From assembly GCA_003989085.1 (NCBI GenBank), contig RXIV01000016.1:1-47448 (forward strand): a stretch of DNA of 47,448 nucleotides. The letters are read 5' to 3'. This document shows positions 8,887-16,415 of this stretch, in pieces; the stretch's first letter is position 1, and every line of letters starts with the position of its first letter. The DNA is from Candidatus Competibacteraceae bacterium (lineage in GTDB: Bacteria > Pseudomonadota > Gammaproteobacteria > Competibacterales > Competibacteraceae). The translations under genes were made by a program, and so were the position numbers. The notes beneath the pieces are model-generated. The model saw only the letters and a program-made list of their open reading frames with translations, did not search any database and was not told the DNA's origin.

Positions 8887-9694
8887 TGACCACCTTCTGA
8901 TACAGCCCGCCGAAAAAGGTTTGCTTGTCGATGTGCGCCGGACGCACCGAGGCGGGCAGCCAGTCTGTAATCTCCTTATTCCATAGGTCCATCGCGAAGG
9001 GTTCCAGGGATTTGAGGATCGGAACCATGACATAACGGAAGGGGTTGACTCCGGTGGGACGATGGTAATCAACGAAAATCACCTTGCCCCCCGGCTTGAC
9101 CACCCGCAACGCCTGGGCGATGGTTTGCACCCGCGTCTCCTCCGGCTGCTCGTGCAGCAGGAAAAACACCACCACACAGTCATAGCTGGCGTCAGCGAAG
9201 CGCAGATCCGTTGAATCCTGGTGATGGACACCAATCCGAGGCGCACCGTTGAGCTTGGCCTTCAGATTTTCCAGTTGCACTGGCGCTACATCCACCACAT
9301 CCAGTCGCCCATGCGGGGTCAATCGCTGCGCCAGATGTTCGGTAAAATTCCCATACACGCAGGCGACTTGCAAAATCGAGCCGTCAATGGTTGCGCCAAT
9401 TTCATCCAGGGCGGCATCCCGCAATTCCGCGAAGTTACCCCACAGAATCAAGTTGACCAACCATTGCCGCTCAAACACCCACACCGCATTGGGATGCAGA
9501 TAGGCCCACCAATAGGTTTGCTGCAAATAGGCCGGCAATAATGGAACATGCGTCGAACCGTCAACCGCGCGACAGGTTTCCTCAAAAACAGCGGCGTTTT
9601 CGACACCGGCCAGCGCCGGCTCCAGTCCAGCCACCTGATCCAGCGATGAGGAGCGGGACAAGGCGGCGGCACACGGTGCAGATTGGGAACTCAT
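8876..9694 (-). CDS. rquA: Rhodoquinone biosynthesis protein RquA, methyltransferase-like
   Basis: RquA converts ubiquinone to rhodoquinone and is known to use S-adenosylmethionine as the amino donor, though its fold is a class I methyltransferase. This 272-residue protein has the features I know for RquA: the stretch TYWWAYLHPNAVWVFERQWL followed by NLILWGNF, and an altered SAM motif VACVYGNFT in place of the usual acidic Gly-rich loop. Later strands include DVVDVAPVQLENLK, CVVVFFLLHEQPEE and VKPGGKVIFVDYHRPTG. The N-terminal 45 residues are low-complexity and may be a membrane-associating tail. An AGAGGAAA ribosome-binding site precedes the ATG. It lies just downstream of frdABCD on the same strand, which suggests that rhodoquinol feeds that enzyme. 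Confidence 0.88.
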   Translation of the reverse strand: MSSQSAPCAAALSRSSSLDQVAGLEPALAGVENAAVFEETCRAVDGSTHVPLLPAYLQQTYWWAYLHPNAVWVFERQWLVNLILWGNFAELRDAALDEIGATIDGSILQVACVYGNFTEHLAQRLTPHGRLDVVDVAPVQLENLKAKLNGAPRIGVHHQDSTDLRFADASYDCVVVFFLLHEQPEETRVQTIAQALRVVKPGGKVIFVDYHRPTGVNPFRYVMVPILKSLEPFAMDLWNKEITDWLPASVRPAHIDKQTFFGGLYQKVVITR

Positions 9695-9724
9695 TAGCGA
9701 CTTTTCCTCTGAGCCTGATCAAAA

Positions 9725-9755
9725 TGCCCCTCTCCCGGCGAAGGACGAGGGGGCA
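9725..9755 (-). terminator. Possible weak terminator or attenuator between frdD and rquA
   Basis: On the minus strand a GC-rich stem (TGCCCCCTC with GAGAGGGGCA) closes a 12-base loop and is followed by TTTTG. The short T tract suggests only partial termination, so some frd transcripts may read through into rquA. The rest of the 103-base gap is empty. Confidence 0.4.
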
Positions 9756-9797
9756 AGGCGCGAAATCAACCGGGCACAGCGTCCCGGTTATGATGGG

Positions 9798-10139
9798 TCA
9801 GATATACAGCAAATAGTACAGCGTCAGCAGCGTTCCCAAGCCGGCCAGCGAATAAACCACGATGGCGACCAGCCCATCGGCGCGAACCCCGAAGTCATGG
9901 ACCGTGACCCGCGTCCGGTGCGCGGCATGCCACAGCGACAGCAAGATCACGCCAAAAATCACCAGCTTACCCAGCCAATGGGCAGCGAACGCATGGATCG
10001 CCCCATAAGTAAACATATCCGGCGAGAAACGCATGGCGGCAAATAGCGTGATCAGCGCCAGCGCCGGAGTAATGAACGCCGTAACCGTGCCGCCGGCGGC
10101 GAACAGCCCCCAGAAGATCGGTTTGTTGGATTTAGCCAT
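9798..10139 (-). CDS. frdD: Fumarate reductase membrane anchor subunit D
   Basis: This 113-residue inner-membrane protein has three hydrophobic segments. The N terminus KPIFWGLFAAGG matches the FrdD signature of E. coli (PVFWGLFGAGG), and the conserved WHAAHRTRVTVHDFG region follows the second helix. With FrdC it anchors FrdAB and forms the quinol site of heme-free (type D) quinol:fumarate reductases. It begins three bases after the frdC stop and is the last frd gene. Confidence 0.92.
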   Translation of the reverse strand: MAKSNKPIFWGLFAAGGTVTAFITPALALITLFAAMRFSPDMFTYGAIHAFAAHWLGKLVIFGVILLSLWHAAHRTRVTVHDFGVRADGLVAIVVYSLAGLGTLLTLYYLLYI

Positions 10140-10142
10140 GAC

Positions 10143-10526
10143 TCATACTCCCAAGATCAGCACGATCAGGGAAACCACCGCCCAGACCGCGTAGTGAGCA
10201 CCGACGATGATGTTGCCCGGCACAAACTCTTCGCCGCGCATAATAGGCATCGCCTGCGGGGTCACGTTGAACCACGAGGTGCTGTGATACACCGCCGCGA
10301 TCAGCACCGCCAGATTAAACAGCACCCCCAGCGGACTATGTAGAGCGTTTAGAAAGCCCTGGAAGGCATCCGGCCCTTCAGCCAGCCGTTTGAGGCCCCA
10401 AATCAGTAGGAAGGTGTAGGCAAAGATAAACAGGCAAGTGACTTCCCGCGCCATATACCGCTTGTAGCGGGGTTGGGTGAGAAACCAGCCGGTTTTCGAC
10501 AGGCTGCGAACGTAGGGTTTGTTCAT
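10143..10526 (-). CDS. frdC: Fumarate reductase membrane anchor subunit C
   Basis: This 127-residue protein has three membrane helices and the FrdC opening KPYVRSLSKTGWFLTQPRYK. The motif YMAREVT corresponds to YMLREGT of E. coli FrdC, whose Glu29 takes part in quinol oxidation; the Glu is kept. The helix-2 VYHSTSWFNVTPQAMPI also matches. I chose the ATG at 10526 because it overlaps the frdB stop as ATGA, the same arrangement as frdA/frdB; an ATG four codons upstream (10538) is possible. Confidence 0.92.
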   Translation of the reverse strand: MNKPYVRSLSKTGWFLTQPRYKRYMAREVTCLFIFAYTFLLIWGLKRLAEGPDAFQGFLNALHSPLGVLFNLAVLIAAVYHSTSWFNVTPQAMPIMRGEEFVPGNIIVGAHYAVWAVVSLIVLILGV

Positions 10527-11266
10527 TTCTTCATCCACGGCATCAAGTGTTCTTTGTACCAGTCGATGGTGCTGGCGACCTTGACCTGCTGCAATGCGCC
10601 CGCCGGGTCAACGTGCTTGGGACACACTTCGGAGCAGGCTCCGACAAACGAGCATTCCCACACCCCCTCGTCAGAGGCGATCACTTCCTGGCGCTCATCC
10701 CGCCCGCCATCGCGGGAATCCTGGTTGTAGCGATGCGCCATGGAGATCGCCGCTGGGCCAAGGAATTCCGGCACCAAACCATATTGCGGACAGGCGGCAT
10801 AGCACAACATGCAGTTGATGCACAGCGTGTACTGTTTGAACTTCTTCAATTCCGCCGGCGTCTGCTTGAATTCGCCGGCGCTCACAGGCTGATCCGACTT
10901 GGGGATCAGGTAGGGCTTGACGCTGGCCAGCTTGGTGATGAAATCTTCGACCGACGTAACCAGATCGCGCTCGATGGGGAAATTAGCCAGCGGATCGACC
11001 CGGATTTGATCGGTGTATTCATGGATGAACGCTTTGCACGCCAGCTTCGGTTCGCCATTAATCATCATCCCGCAACTGCCGCAGACCGCCATGTGGCACG
11101 ACCAGCGATAGCTCAAAGTCGGATCGAGATTGTCCTTGACGTAGTTCAAGGCGTCGAGCACCACCCACTCGTTCAAACAGGGCACGGAGTAGCTCTGATA
11201 CCGGGGTTCGCTGTCGGTTTCCGGGTTGTAGCGGAGCACCTCCAGTTGGATTTGGCGTTCGCTCAT
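10523..11266 (-). CDS. frdB: Fumarate reductase iron-sulfur subunit B
   Basis: This 247-residue subunit carries electrons from quinol to the flavin. The 2Fe-2S domain has SYRWSCHMAVCGSCGMMING and a following Cys (KLACKAF). The C-terminal ferredoxin-like domain has CINCMLCYAACP and CSFVGACSEVCPKHVDP for the 4Fe-4S and 3Fe-4S clusters. Over its length it follows E. coli FrdB (ALANFPIERDLV, GPAAISMAHRYNQDSRD) rather than SdhB. The ATG overlaps the frdA stop by four bases, so translation is coupled within the operon. Confidence 0.95.
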   Translation of the reverse strand: MSERQIQLEVLRYNPETDSEPRYQSYSVPCLNEWVVLDALNYVKDNLDPTLSYRWSCHMAVCGSCGMMINGEPKLACKAFIHEYTDQIRVDPLANFPIERDLVTSVEDFITKLASVKPYLIPKSDQPVSAGEFKQTPAELKKFKQYTLCINCMLCYAACPQYGLVPEFLGPAAISMAHRYNQDSRDGGRDERQEVIASDEGVWECSFVGACSEVCPKHVDPAGALQQVKVASTIDWYKEHLMPWMKK

Positions 11267-13023
11267 TTCTTGGCTCCTGAGTAATCGCGCACCCCGGGCT
11301 GCGATTGGGTAATCACCACATCGAGATATTCGATGCGAGGCGGATCAGTCGGATGGTAGTGAGTCAGCGTGTGCTTGAGCAGGTTTACGTCATCCCGTTC
11401 GGTGAAGTCGAGCCGCTGGTGCGCGCCCCGCGATTCCTTGCGTTCCCGTGCTCCAACCGTGACCGCCTCGGCGCAATCGAGCATCGATTTCAGTTCCAGC
11501 GCTTGCATCAGGTCGGTGTTGTAGACGTGAGTCTTGTCGTGCAGGGCGATATTGGCGTAACGCTGGCGCAGTTCGGAAATCTTGTCGCACGCCGTCGCCA
11601 GCTCCGAACCGGTGCGGTAAATGCCGACATTGGTTTCCATCGTCTCCATCATCTCTTTCCGCAGCCCGGCGATGGTTTCGGTTCCGCCGGTCTTCTTCAT
11701 CAGCGCATCGATCCGCGCTTCCGAAGCCTGCGCCTGGGCTGCCAATGCGGCATCCTTGCTGGTCGGGAATCCGGACTGGATATGCTCAATGGCGCTCAAC
11801 GCCGCCCGCTTGCCAAATACCAGCAATTCCGTCAGCGAGTTGGAACCGAGCCGGTTGGCGCCGTTGATACTGACGCAAGCGCATTCGCCGGCGGCGAACA
11901 ACCCCGGCAACCGGGTCGCGGCCCTGGTATCGGTGTGAATGCCGCCCATCATGTAGTGGACGACCGGACGGATCGGGATCGGCTCCTTGACCGGGTCCTT
12001 GCCGAGGTAGCTGATGCACAGATCGCGGACCAGCGGCAGCCGCTCGTCGATCTTCTTTTCGCCCAGATGGCGCATATCCAGCAACACGCAGTCGCCCCAC
12101 GGGGTCGAGACGGTGTTGCCTTTCTTCTGCTCGCCCCAGAACGCCTGACTAAGGCGGTCGCGAGGACCGAGTTCCATAGTTTTCAGCACCGGCTGGCCAA
12201 TCGGGGTTTCCGGCCCCATCCCGTAATCCTGCAAATAGCGGCGACCATGCTTGTTGAACAGCACCCCGCCTTCGCCACGGCAGCCTTCAGTCAGCAGAAT
12301 CCCGTTATTGGGCAGACCGGTCGGATGGTACTGCACAAACTCCATGTCCTTAAGCGGCGTTCCCGCCCGATAGGCCAGCGCCATGCCGTCACCGGTCTTG
12401 ATATTGCCGTTGGTGGTGAACGGAAACATCTTGCCCCCACCGCCTGCGGCGATGATCACCGCCTTGGCCTGGAACTGCTTCATCTGGCCGCTGCGAATTT
12501 CCAGCGCGGTCAAGCCCTGGCAGCGCCCGTCCTCGACCAGCAGATCAGTGGCGTAATACTCATCAAAACGCTGGATGCTCGGATACTTGAGCGAGGTCTG
12601 AAACAGGGTGTGCAGAATGTGGAAGCCGGATTTGTCAGCGGCGAACCAGGTGCGCTTGATTTTCATCCCGCCGAACGGCCGCACGGCGACCGATCCATCA
12701 GGTTCGCGGCTCCACGGACAGCCCCAATGCTCCAGTTGGGTCAGTTCCTTGGGCGCTTCCTGGATGAAATACTCGACGGCGTCCTGATCGGACAGCCAGT
12801 CGCCGCCACCCACCGTGTCGCCGAAATGCAGGGCCATACTGTCATCCGACTTGATGACGCCGGCGGCACCGCCTTCCGCCGCGCAGGTGTGGCTACGCAT
12901 GGGATAAACTTTTGAAATCAGTGCGATGCGAAGTTTTGGATCTGCTTCGGCCAAGGCGATGGCGGCTCTTAGCCCCGCGCCCCCCGCACCGACGATTGCG
13001 ATATCGGTCTTGACGATCTCCAC
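11263..13023 (-). CDS. frdA: Fumarate reductase flavoprotein subunit A
   Basis: This 586-residue catalytic subunit reduces fumarate to succinate at the cytoplasmic face. The FAD Rossmann motif is AIVGAGGAGLRAAIA. The covalent flavin attachment is His45 in YPMRSHTCAAEGG. Substrate-site segments include FVQYHPTGLPNNGIL, TEGCRGEGGVLFN and ANRLGSNSLTELLVFG. The C terminus has RKESRGAHQRLD and HTLTHYHP. The similarity is to FrdA (for example QLEHWGCPWSREPDGSVAVR) more than to SdhA, and the anchor genes agree. In vitro such enzymes also oxidise succinate, so direction depends on the quinone. It is first in frdABCD, and rquA follows the operon. Confidence 0.95.
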   Translation of the reverse strand: MEIVKTDIAIVGAGGAGLRAAIALAEADPKLRIALISKVYPMRSHTCAAEGGAAGVIKSDDSMALHFGDTVGGGDWLSDQDAVEYFIQEAPKELTQLEHWGCPWSREPDGSVAVRPFGGMKIKRTWFAADKSGFHILHTLFQTSLKYPSIQRFDEYYATDLLVEDGRCQGLTALEIRSGQMKQFQAKAVIIAAGGGGKMFPFTTNGNIKTGDGMALAYRAGTPLKDMEFVQYHPTGLPNNGILLTEGCRGEGGVLFNKHGRRYLQDYGMGPETPIGQPVLKTMELGPRDRLSQAFWGEQKKGNTVSTPWGDCVLLDMRHLGEKKIDERLPLVRDLCISYLGKDPVKEPIPIRPVVHYMMGGIHTDTRAATRLPGLFAAGECACVSINGANRLGSNSLTELLVFGKRAALSAIEHIQSGFPTSKDAALAAQAQASEARIDALMKKTGGTETIAGLRKEMMETMETNVGIYRTGSELATACDKISELRQRYANIALHDKTHVYNTDLMQALELKSMLDCAEAVTVGARERKESRGAHQRLDFTERDDVNLLKHTLTHYHPTDPPRIEYLDVVITQSQPGVRDYSGAKK

Positions 13024-13359
13024 TCTTCCCGCTCCTCGGCTTGATGCCTATTTGGATTTACTAAGGCTTACGCGGGTAATCATATCGGATTGATCGCCGA
13101 AATATACCCCGCCAGTTGTTGGGTTATGGGCTACCGGCACTGACCTTGAAGCCGGCATCGATTCAGATGGCATAACGCAAGTGGTCTTATTGAGGTCGGA
13201 ACCATGTAAAAATTCCGAACCTCTCTTAACCCAGCGACATCGGAAGGAACCAGTTTTAACTTTCCAGCCGACGAATATGCCTGCTGGACCCTTGCTGATT
13301 CATCGCTCGAAAAGTCGCTATCATCCGCCCTGTTCACCCCTCAACCATGCCCTGATCTG
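13024..13359. other. Intergenic promoter region between frdA and ubiX
   Basis: These 336 bases separate the divergent frd operon and ubiX. I see no credible gene; a 68-codon minus-strand frame has no family resemblance and no ribosome-binding site. I looked for an FNR/ANR box (TTGAT-N4-ATCAA), as expected for an anaerobic operon, and found only a lone ATCAA half-site near 13095. Promoters for both sides must lie here but are not obvious by eye. Confidence 0.5.
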
Positions 13360-13983
13360 ATGCCCTCATCCACTACTCTCCACCCCATTATTCTTGGCAT
13401 GACCGGCGCGTCCGGGGCCGACTACGGCCTGCGGTTGTTGCAATGCTTGCTGGAGGCGGGTTGGCCGGTGCAGTTACTGCTGAGCAAGGCCGCGCAAATC
13501 GTGATCCACATGGAAACCGATCTGCGCCTGCCAAGCCGAACGGGAGATATCCAGCGGATGCTGATTGATTATTATCGTTGCGACCCCGGTCAGTTGCGGG
13601 TCTACGGTCAGGATCAGTGGACCGCTCCGCCCGCCAGTGGCTCGGCTCTGGCGCGAGCGATGGTCGTCTGCCCCTGCACCACTGGCGCATTGGCCGCCAT
13701 CGCCAACGGCAACAGCGACAACCTGCTGGAGCGGGCTGCCGATGTCAGCCTCAAGGAAGGCCGCAAGTTGATTCTGGTGTTGCGGGAAACGCCGTTTTCC
13801 GTGATCCATCTGGAGAACATGTTGCGGCTGGCCCGGGCCGGCGCGGTCATTCTCCCGGCCAACCCCGGCTTCTATTACCGTCCGACCACCGCAGCGCAAC
13901 TGGTGGACTTCATCGTCGCCCGTATTCTTGACCAGCTGGCTATTCCGCATACGCTATTGCCGCGCTGGGGAGAAGAAGGTTGA
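13360..13983 (+). CDS. ubiX: Flavin prenyltransferase UbiX
   Basis: This 207-residue enzyme attaches a dimethylallyl group to FMN to make the prenylated flavin needed by UbiD decarboxylase in ubiquinone biosynthesis. The sequence shows the FMN loop GMTGASGADYGLRLL, the segment VVCPCTTGALAAIANGNSDN, the family stretch ERAADVSLKEGRKLILVLRE and the conserved HLENMLRLARAGAVILPANP. The length is normal. It is divergent from frdABCD, and rquA, which needs ubiquinone as substrate, lies just beyond. A hydrolase gene follows after 109 bases. Confidence 0.95.
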   Translation: MPSSTTLHPIILGMTGASGADYGLRLLQCLLEAGWPVQLLLSKAAQIVIHMETDLRLPSRTGDIQRMLIDYYRCDPGQLRVYGQDQWTAPPASGSALARAMVVCPCTTGALAAIANGNSDNLLERAADVSLKEGRKLILVLRETPFSVIHLENMLRLARAGAVILPANPGFYYRPTTAAQLVDFIVARILDQLAIPHTLLPRWGEEG

Positions 13984-14092
13984 ATACCAGATAAAATTGG
14001 CCCTACTCCTTAGTTTTTTGGCTTTTTCCATGCGTTCCGTGGACCAGAGCCCCAAGGTTAAAGTCTCACGATCAACCGTCATCGATCTCGCC

Positions 14093-14914
14093 ATGACTGC
14101 TCACATTCAACGTCATCACTTCTATTTTCGCGCCGCCGGTCGCCGCCTCCATGCCGAGCGGTTGACTCCACCCCAAGCCGCTGTTGGCCCAACCCTGGTT
14201 TTCCTGCACGAAGGTCTCGGCAGCATCGGTCAGTGGGGTTCCTTCCCGGCCCAATTGTGCGCCCTCACCGGCTTGCCGGGCCTGGTCTACGAACGCTGGG
14301 GTTATGGCCGCTCCGAAGGCTTGACCGGGCCACGTCCTGACGACTACCTGCAACAGGAAGCGCAAAACAGTTTGCCCGAAGTCCTAACGGCGTGCGGCAT
14401 TATCGATCCGCCGATCCTGTTCGGTCACAGCGACGGCGCATCGATCGCCCTGTTGTTTGCCGCTTTCCATCCTGACCAAACCCAGGCAGTGATCAGCGAA
14501 GCCGCTCATGTGTTTGTCGAAGAAGTGTGCCTGGCCGGGATTCGTATGGCCCGCTCCGCCTACGAACAGAGAGATTTACAAATCGGGCTGCACCGCCACC
14601 ACGGCGATAACACCGAATGGATGTTCCGGGGCTGGAGCGAGGTCTGGTTGCAGCCAGGTCGCCGTGACTGGAATATGATGGCGGAACTATCCGCTATTGC
14701 TTGCCCGACCCTGATTATCCAAGGGCAGGATGATGAATATGGCACTCGCGCCCAAGTCGACGCTATCGCCAATGGTATCGCTGGCCCGACAGAAATCCTG
14801 TGGCTACCCGGTTGCGGCCATTCACCCCACCATCAGGCGCGGGGGACCGTGCTGGACGTCACCAGGCGCTTTATCAATGAGTCATGCGCTAAACTGTGCG
14901 TTACTCCACCTTGA
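14093..14914 (+). CDS. Alpha/beta-fold hydrolase
   Basis: This 273-residue cytosolic alpha/beta hydrolase has the oxyanion region LVFLHEGLGSIGQW and the nucleophile elbow FGHSDGAS. An acid lies in IIQGQDDEYGTR and the catalytic His in LPGCGHSPHH. The WGYGRSEG stretch and the lid region fit small esterases or C-C hydrolases. The substrate is unknown. The frame is open further upstream and overlaps ubiX, but the ATG at 14093 begins the part that looks like the family. It sits between ubiX and a membrane protein gene on the same strand. Confidence 0.85.
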   Translation: MTAHIQRHHFYFRAAGRRLHAERLTPPQAAVGPTLVFLHEGLGSIGQWGSFPAQLCALTGLPGLVYERWGYGRSEGLTGPRPDDYLQQEAQNSLPEVLTACGIIDPPILFGHSDGASIALLFAAFHPDQTQAVISEAAHVFVEEVCLAGIRMARSAYEQRDLQIGLHRHHGDNTEWMFRGWSEVWLQPGRRDWNMMAELSAIACPTLIIQGQDDEYGTRAQVDAIANGIAGPTEILWLPGCGHSPHHQARGTVLDVTRRFINESCAKLCVTPP

Positions 14915-14940
14915 ACCATGCATCCGGCGAGGAATCCGTC

Positions 14941-15531
14941 ATGTCTGAATCCGCACCACTCCCGGCGCCTACAAAATCCCGCCTGTTGCGGCGACTATTT
15001 TCCCTCAGAGATATTGGATTTTACCTCATGATCGTGCTGGCTTGGATTGGCGCCATTTACGCCACGTTCAGCATTGAAAATAGCCGTTGGTACTGGCAGT
15101 GGATGATTCCGATCTTTGGCCTCATCTGCATCATGACCCAATGGAACAACGTTGAGCCCACACTCAAAGCCCGGCTGATCATGGCCGGACGGCAAATCCT
15201 GCATTGGGGGGCGGTGCTGCTGATGGTGCAACTAGTCTTCATGGCGTCCGGCTCGGATCAATATCTCGACGCCCTGGATGATCGACAGGCCAGTTTCATC
15301 CTGATATTTTCCATGACCCTGAGTACTTTTCTGGCCGGGATTTACTTCGACTGGCGGCTGTGCGTGGTCGCGGTTTTCCTGATCATGAGCGCGATCCTCA
15401 ATATAGTTCTATCCAATGTCGCGCCGATGCTGGTCTGGATCATCGGCATTGGAACCTTTGCCGCCTATTTCATTTGGGCCTGGTGGCATAGCCGCCGCCA
15501 AGAGCAGCAAGCCGCCGCCCATATGCCCTAA
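14941..15531 (+). CDS. Hypothetical inner-membrane protein, about five membrane segments
   Basis: I do not recognise a family. The 196-residue protein has a charged N terminus (KSRLLRRLFSLRD), then hydrophobic helices at about residues 25-45, 50-68, 85-101, 117-134 and 140-180, and a basic, Gln-rich tail. GAGGAATCC precedes the ATG at 14941, which I prefer to an upstream in-frame ATG inside the end of the hydrolase gene. It starts 26 bases after that gene and is probably in the same operon. Confidence 0.75.
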   Translation: MSESAPLPAPTKSRLLRRLFSLRDIGFYLMIVLAWIGAIYATFSIENSRWYWQWMIPIFGLICIMTQWNNVEPTLKARLIMAGRQILHWGAVLLMVQLVFMASGSDQYLDALDDRQASFILIFSMTLSTFLAGIYFDWRLCVVAVFLIMSAILNIVLSNVAPMLVWIIGIGTFAAYFIWAWWHSRRQEQQAAAHMP

Positions 15532-15596
15532 TCTGCCGCTGCGCTGTCAGGATTTACTGAATTAACTCTAAACCCAGTCTTCCAAGGAGGTTTTTC

Positions 15597-16040
15597 ATGC
15601 TGACCTACACTCGCTTTGCCACTGCCCTGCTCGCTCTAGGCCTGACTTTAGGCATGAGCGGTTGGGTGCAGGCTCAAACTGCCAACCCAGCGCCGCCCGC
15701 CGCTGCGTCAACACCGCCGGCGCCAGCTAAAATCGACCTCTCGTTCCCCGATGGTGAAAAATGGTCTGCTGCCACCGAGCGGGAAAAAATGGCTTACCTG
15801 CTCGGCATCCGCGATATGGCCTCGGCGGAATACCAATTAACCGGCCCCAACCCGAAACATCGGACTTTGGTCGAAAAACTGGTCAAGGCGCTGGATGGCA
15901 TGACGTTGCGCCAGATCATGGAGGCCATCGACGCCTACTACAAGGCTAATCCCGACCGGCAGAAACAACCGGTTTTCGAGGTCATCTGGTTCCAACTGGT
16001 CACGCCCAAGGTCGGTCCAGCCAAGATCAAGACAAAGTAA
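15597..16040 (+). CDS. Hypothetical periplasmic protein
   Basis: This 147-residue protein has a signal peptide (LLALGLTLGMSGWVQAQ, cleavage likely after VQA), a Pro/Ala-rich linker, then a compact helical domain of about 100 residues (KWSAATEREKMAYLLGIRDM, MTLRQIMEAIDAYYKANP). I do not recognise the domain; an Ami/Rap1a-like immunity fold is possible from the pattern of helices but is not supported by any motif. A strong AAGGAGG precedes the ATG. The glycine-zipper lipoprotein gene follows after 10 bases and is probably cotranscribed. Confidence 0.8.
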   Translation: MLTYTRFATALLALGLTLGMSGWVQAQTANPAPPAAASTPPAPAKIDLSFPDGEKWSAATEREKMAYLLGIRDMASAEYQLTGPNPKHRTLVEKLVKALDGMTLRQIMEAIDAYYKANPDRQKQPVFEVIWFQLVTPKVGPAKIKTK

Positions 16041-16050
16041 GGGGCATTTC

Positions 16051-16311
16051 ATGAACAACATGAGCAAGATGGGTTATTTGATCGCGATCCCGACGCTGGC
16101 GTTGAACGTTGGCTGCACCAACATGACGCCCACTGAGCAAAGCACCTTGAGCGGCGCGGCGATCGGTACCCTTGGCGGTGCGGCAATTGGCGGCCTGACC
16201 GGCGGCAACGCCGGCGTCGGTGCTGTGATTGGCGGGGCTGCCGGCGCGGTCGTCGGCAACATCTATGGTCAGAATCAACAGAAAAAGAACACCCAACGCA
16301 ACCGTTACTGA
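16051..16311 (+). CDS. Small glycine-zipper lipoprotein
   Basis: This 86-residue envelope protein has a short export signal ending in the lipobox-like LNVGC. It then has a classic glycine-zipper repeat (GAAIGTLGGAAIGGLTGG, IGGAAGAVVGNIYG) that would pack as a membrane-inserted helical hairpin, and a polar, basic tail. Such proteins resemble Rick_17kDa or OsmB-like outer-membrane lipoproteins. The signal peptide is weak, with Pro in its core. Its role is unknown; the neighbour upstream is also a small envelope protein. Confidence 0.82.
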   Translation: MNNMSKMGYLIAIPTLALNVGCTNMTPTEQSTLSGAAIGTLGGAAIGGLTGGNAGVGAVIGGAAGAVVGNIYGQNQQKKNTQRNRY

Positions 16312-16370
16312 CATTGCCGCCCCGCAATCAGTCTTCAAAAACCGATTGGCGGCTGTAGAAGAAACAAACT

Positions 16371-16404
16371 AACGCCCACTTGGCGATTCAGCCTGGTGGG
16401 CGTT
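16371..16404. terminator. Bidirectional terminator between convergent genes
   Basis: A perfect 9-bp stem (AACGCCCAC with GTGGGCGTT) encloses a 16-base loop. T-containing tracts follow on both strands (GGCGTTT on plus; AGTTTGTTTCTT on minus). It lies between the glycine-zipper gene and the convergent receiver-protein gene, and can serve both. Confidence 0.7.
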
Positions 16405-16415
16405 GGCGTTTACAG

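Noticed and set aside
13024..13130. A possible FNR/ANR site before frdA
   Set aside because: Only one good half-site (ATCAA) is present; the other half does not match at the right spacing.
13131..13337. A 68-codon minus-strand frame upstream of frdA
   Set aside because: No ribosome-binding site or recognisable domain; it fills the promoter region of two divergent genes.
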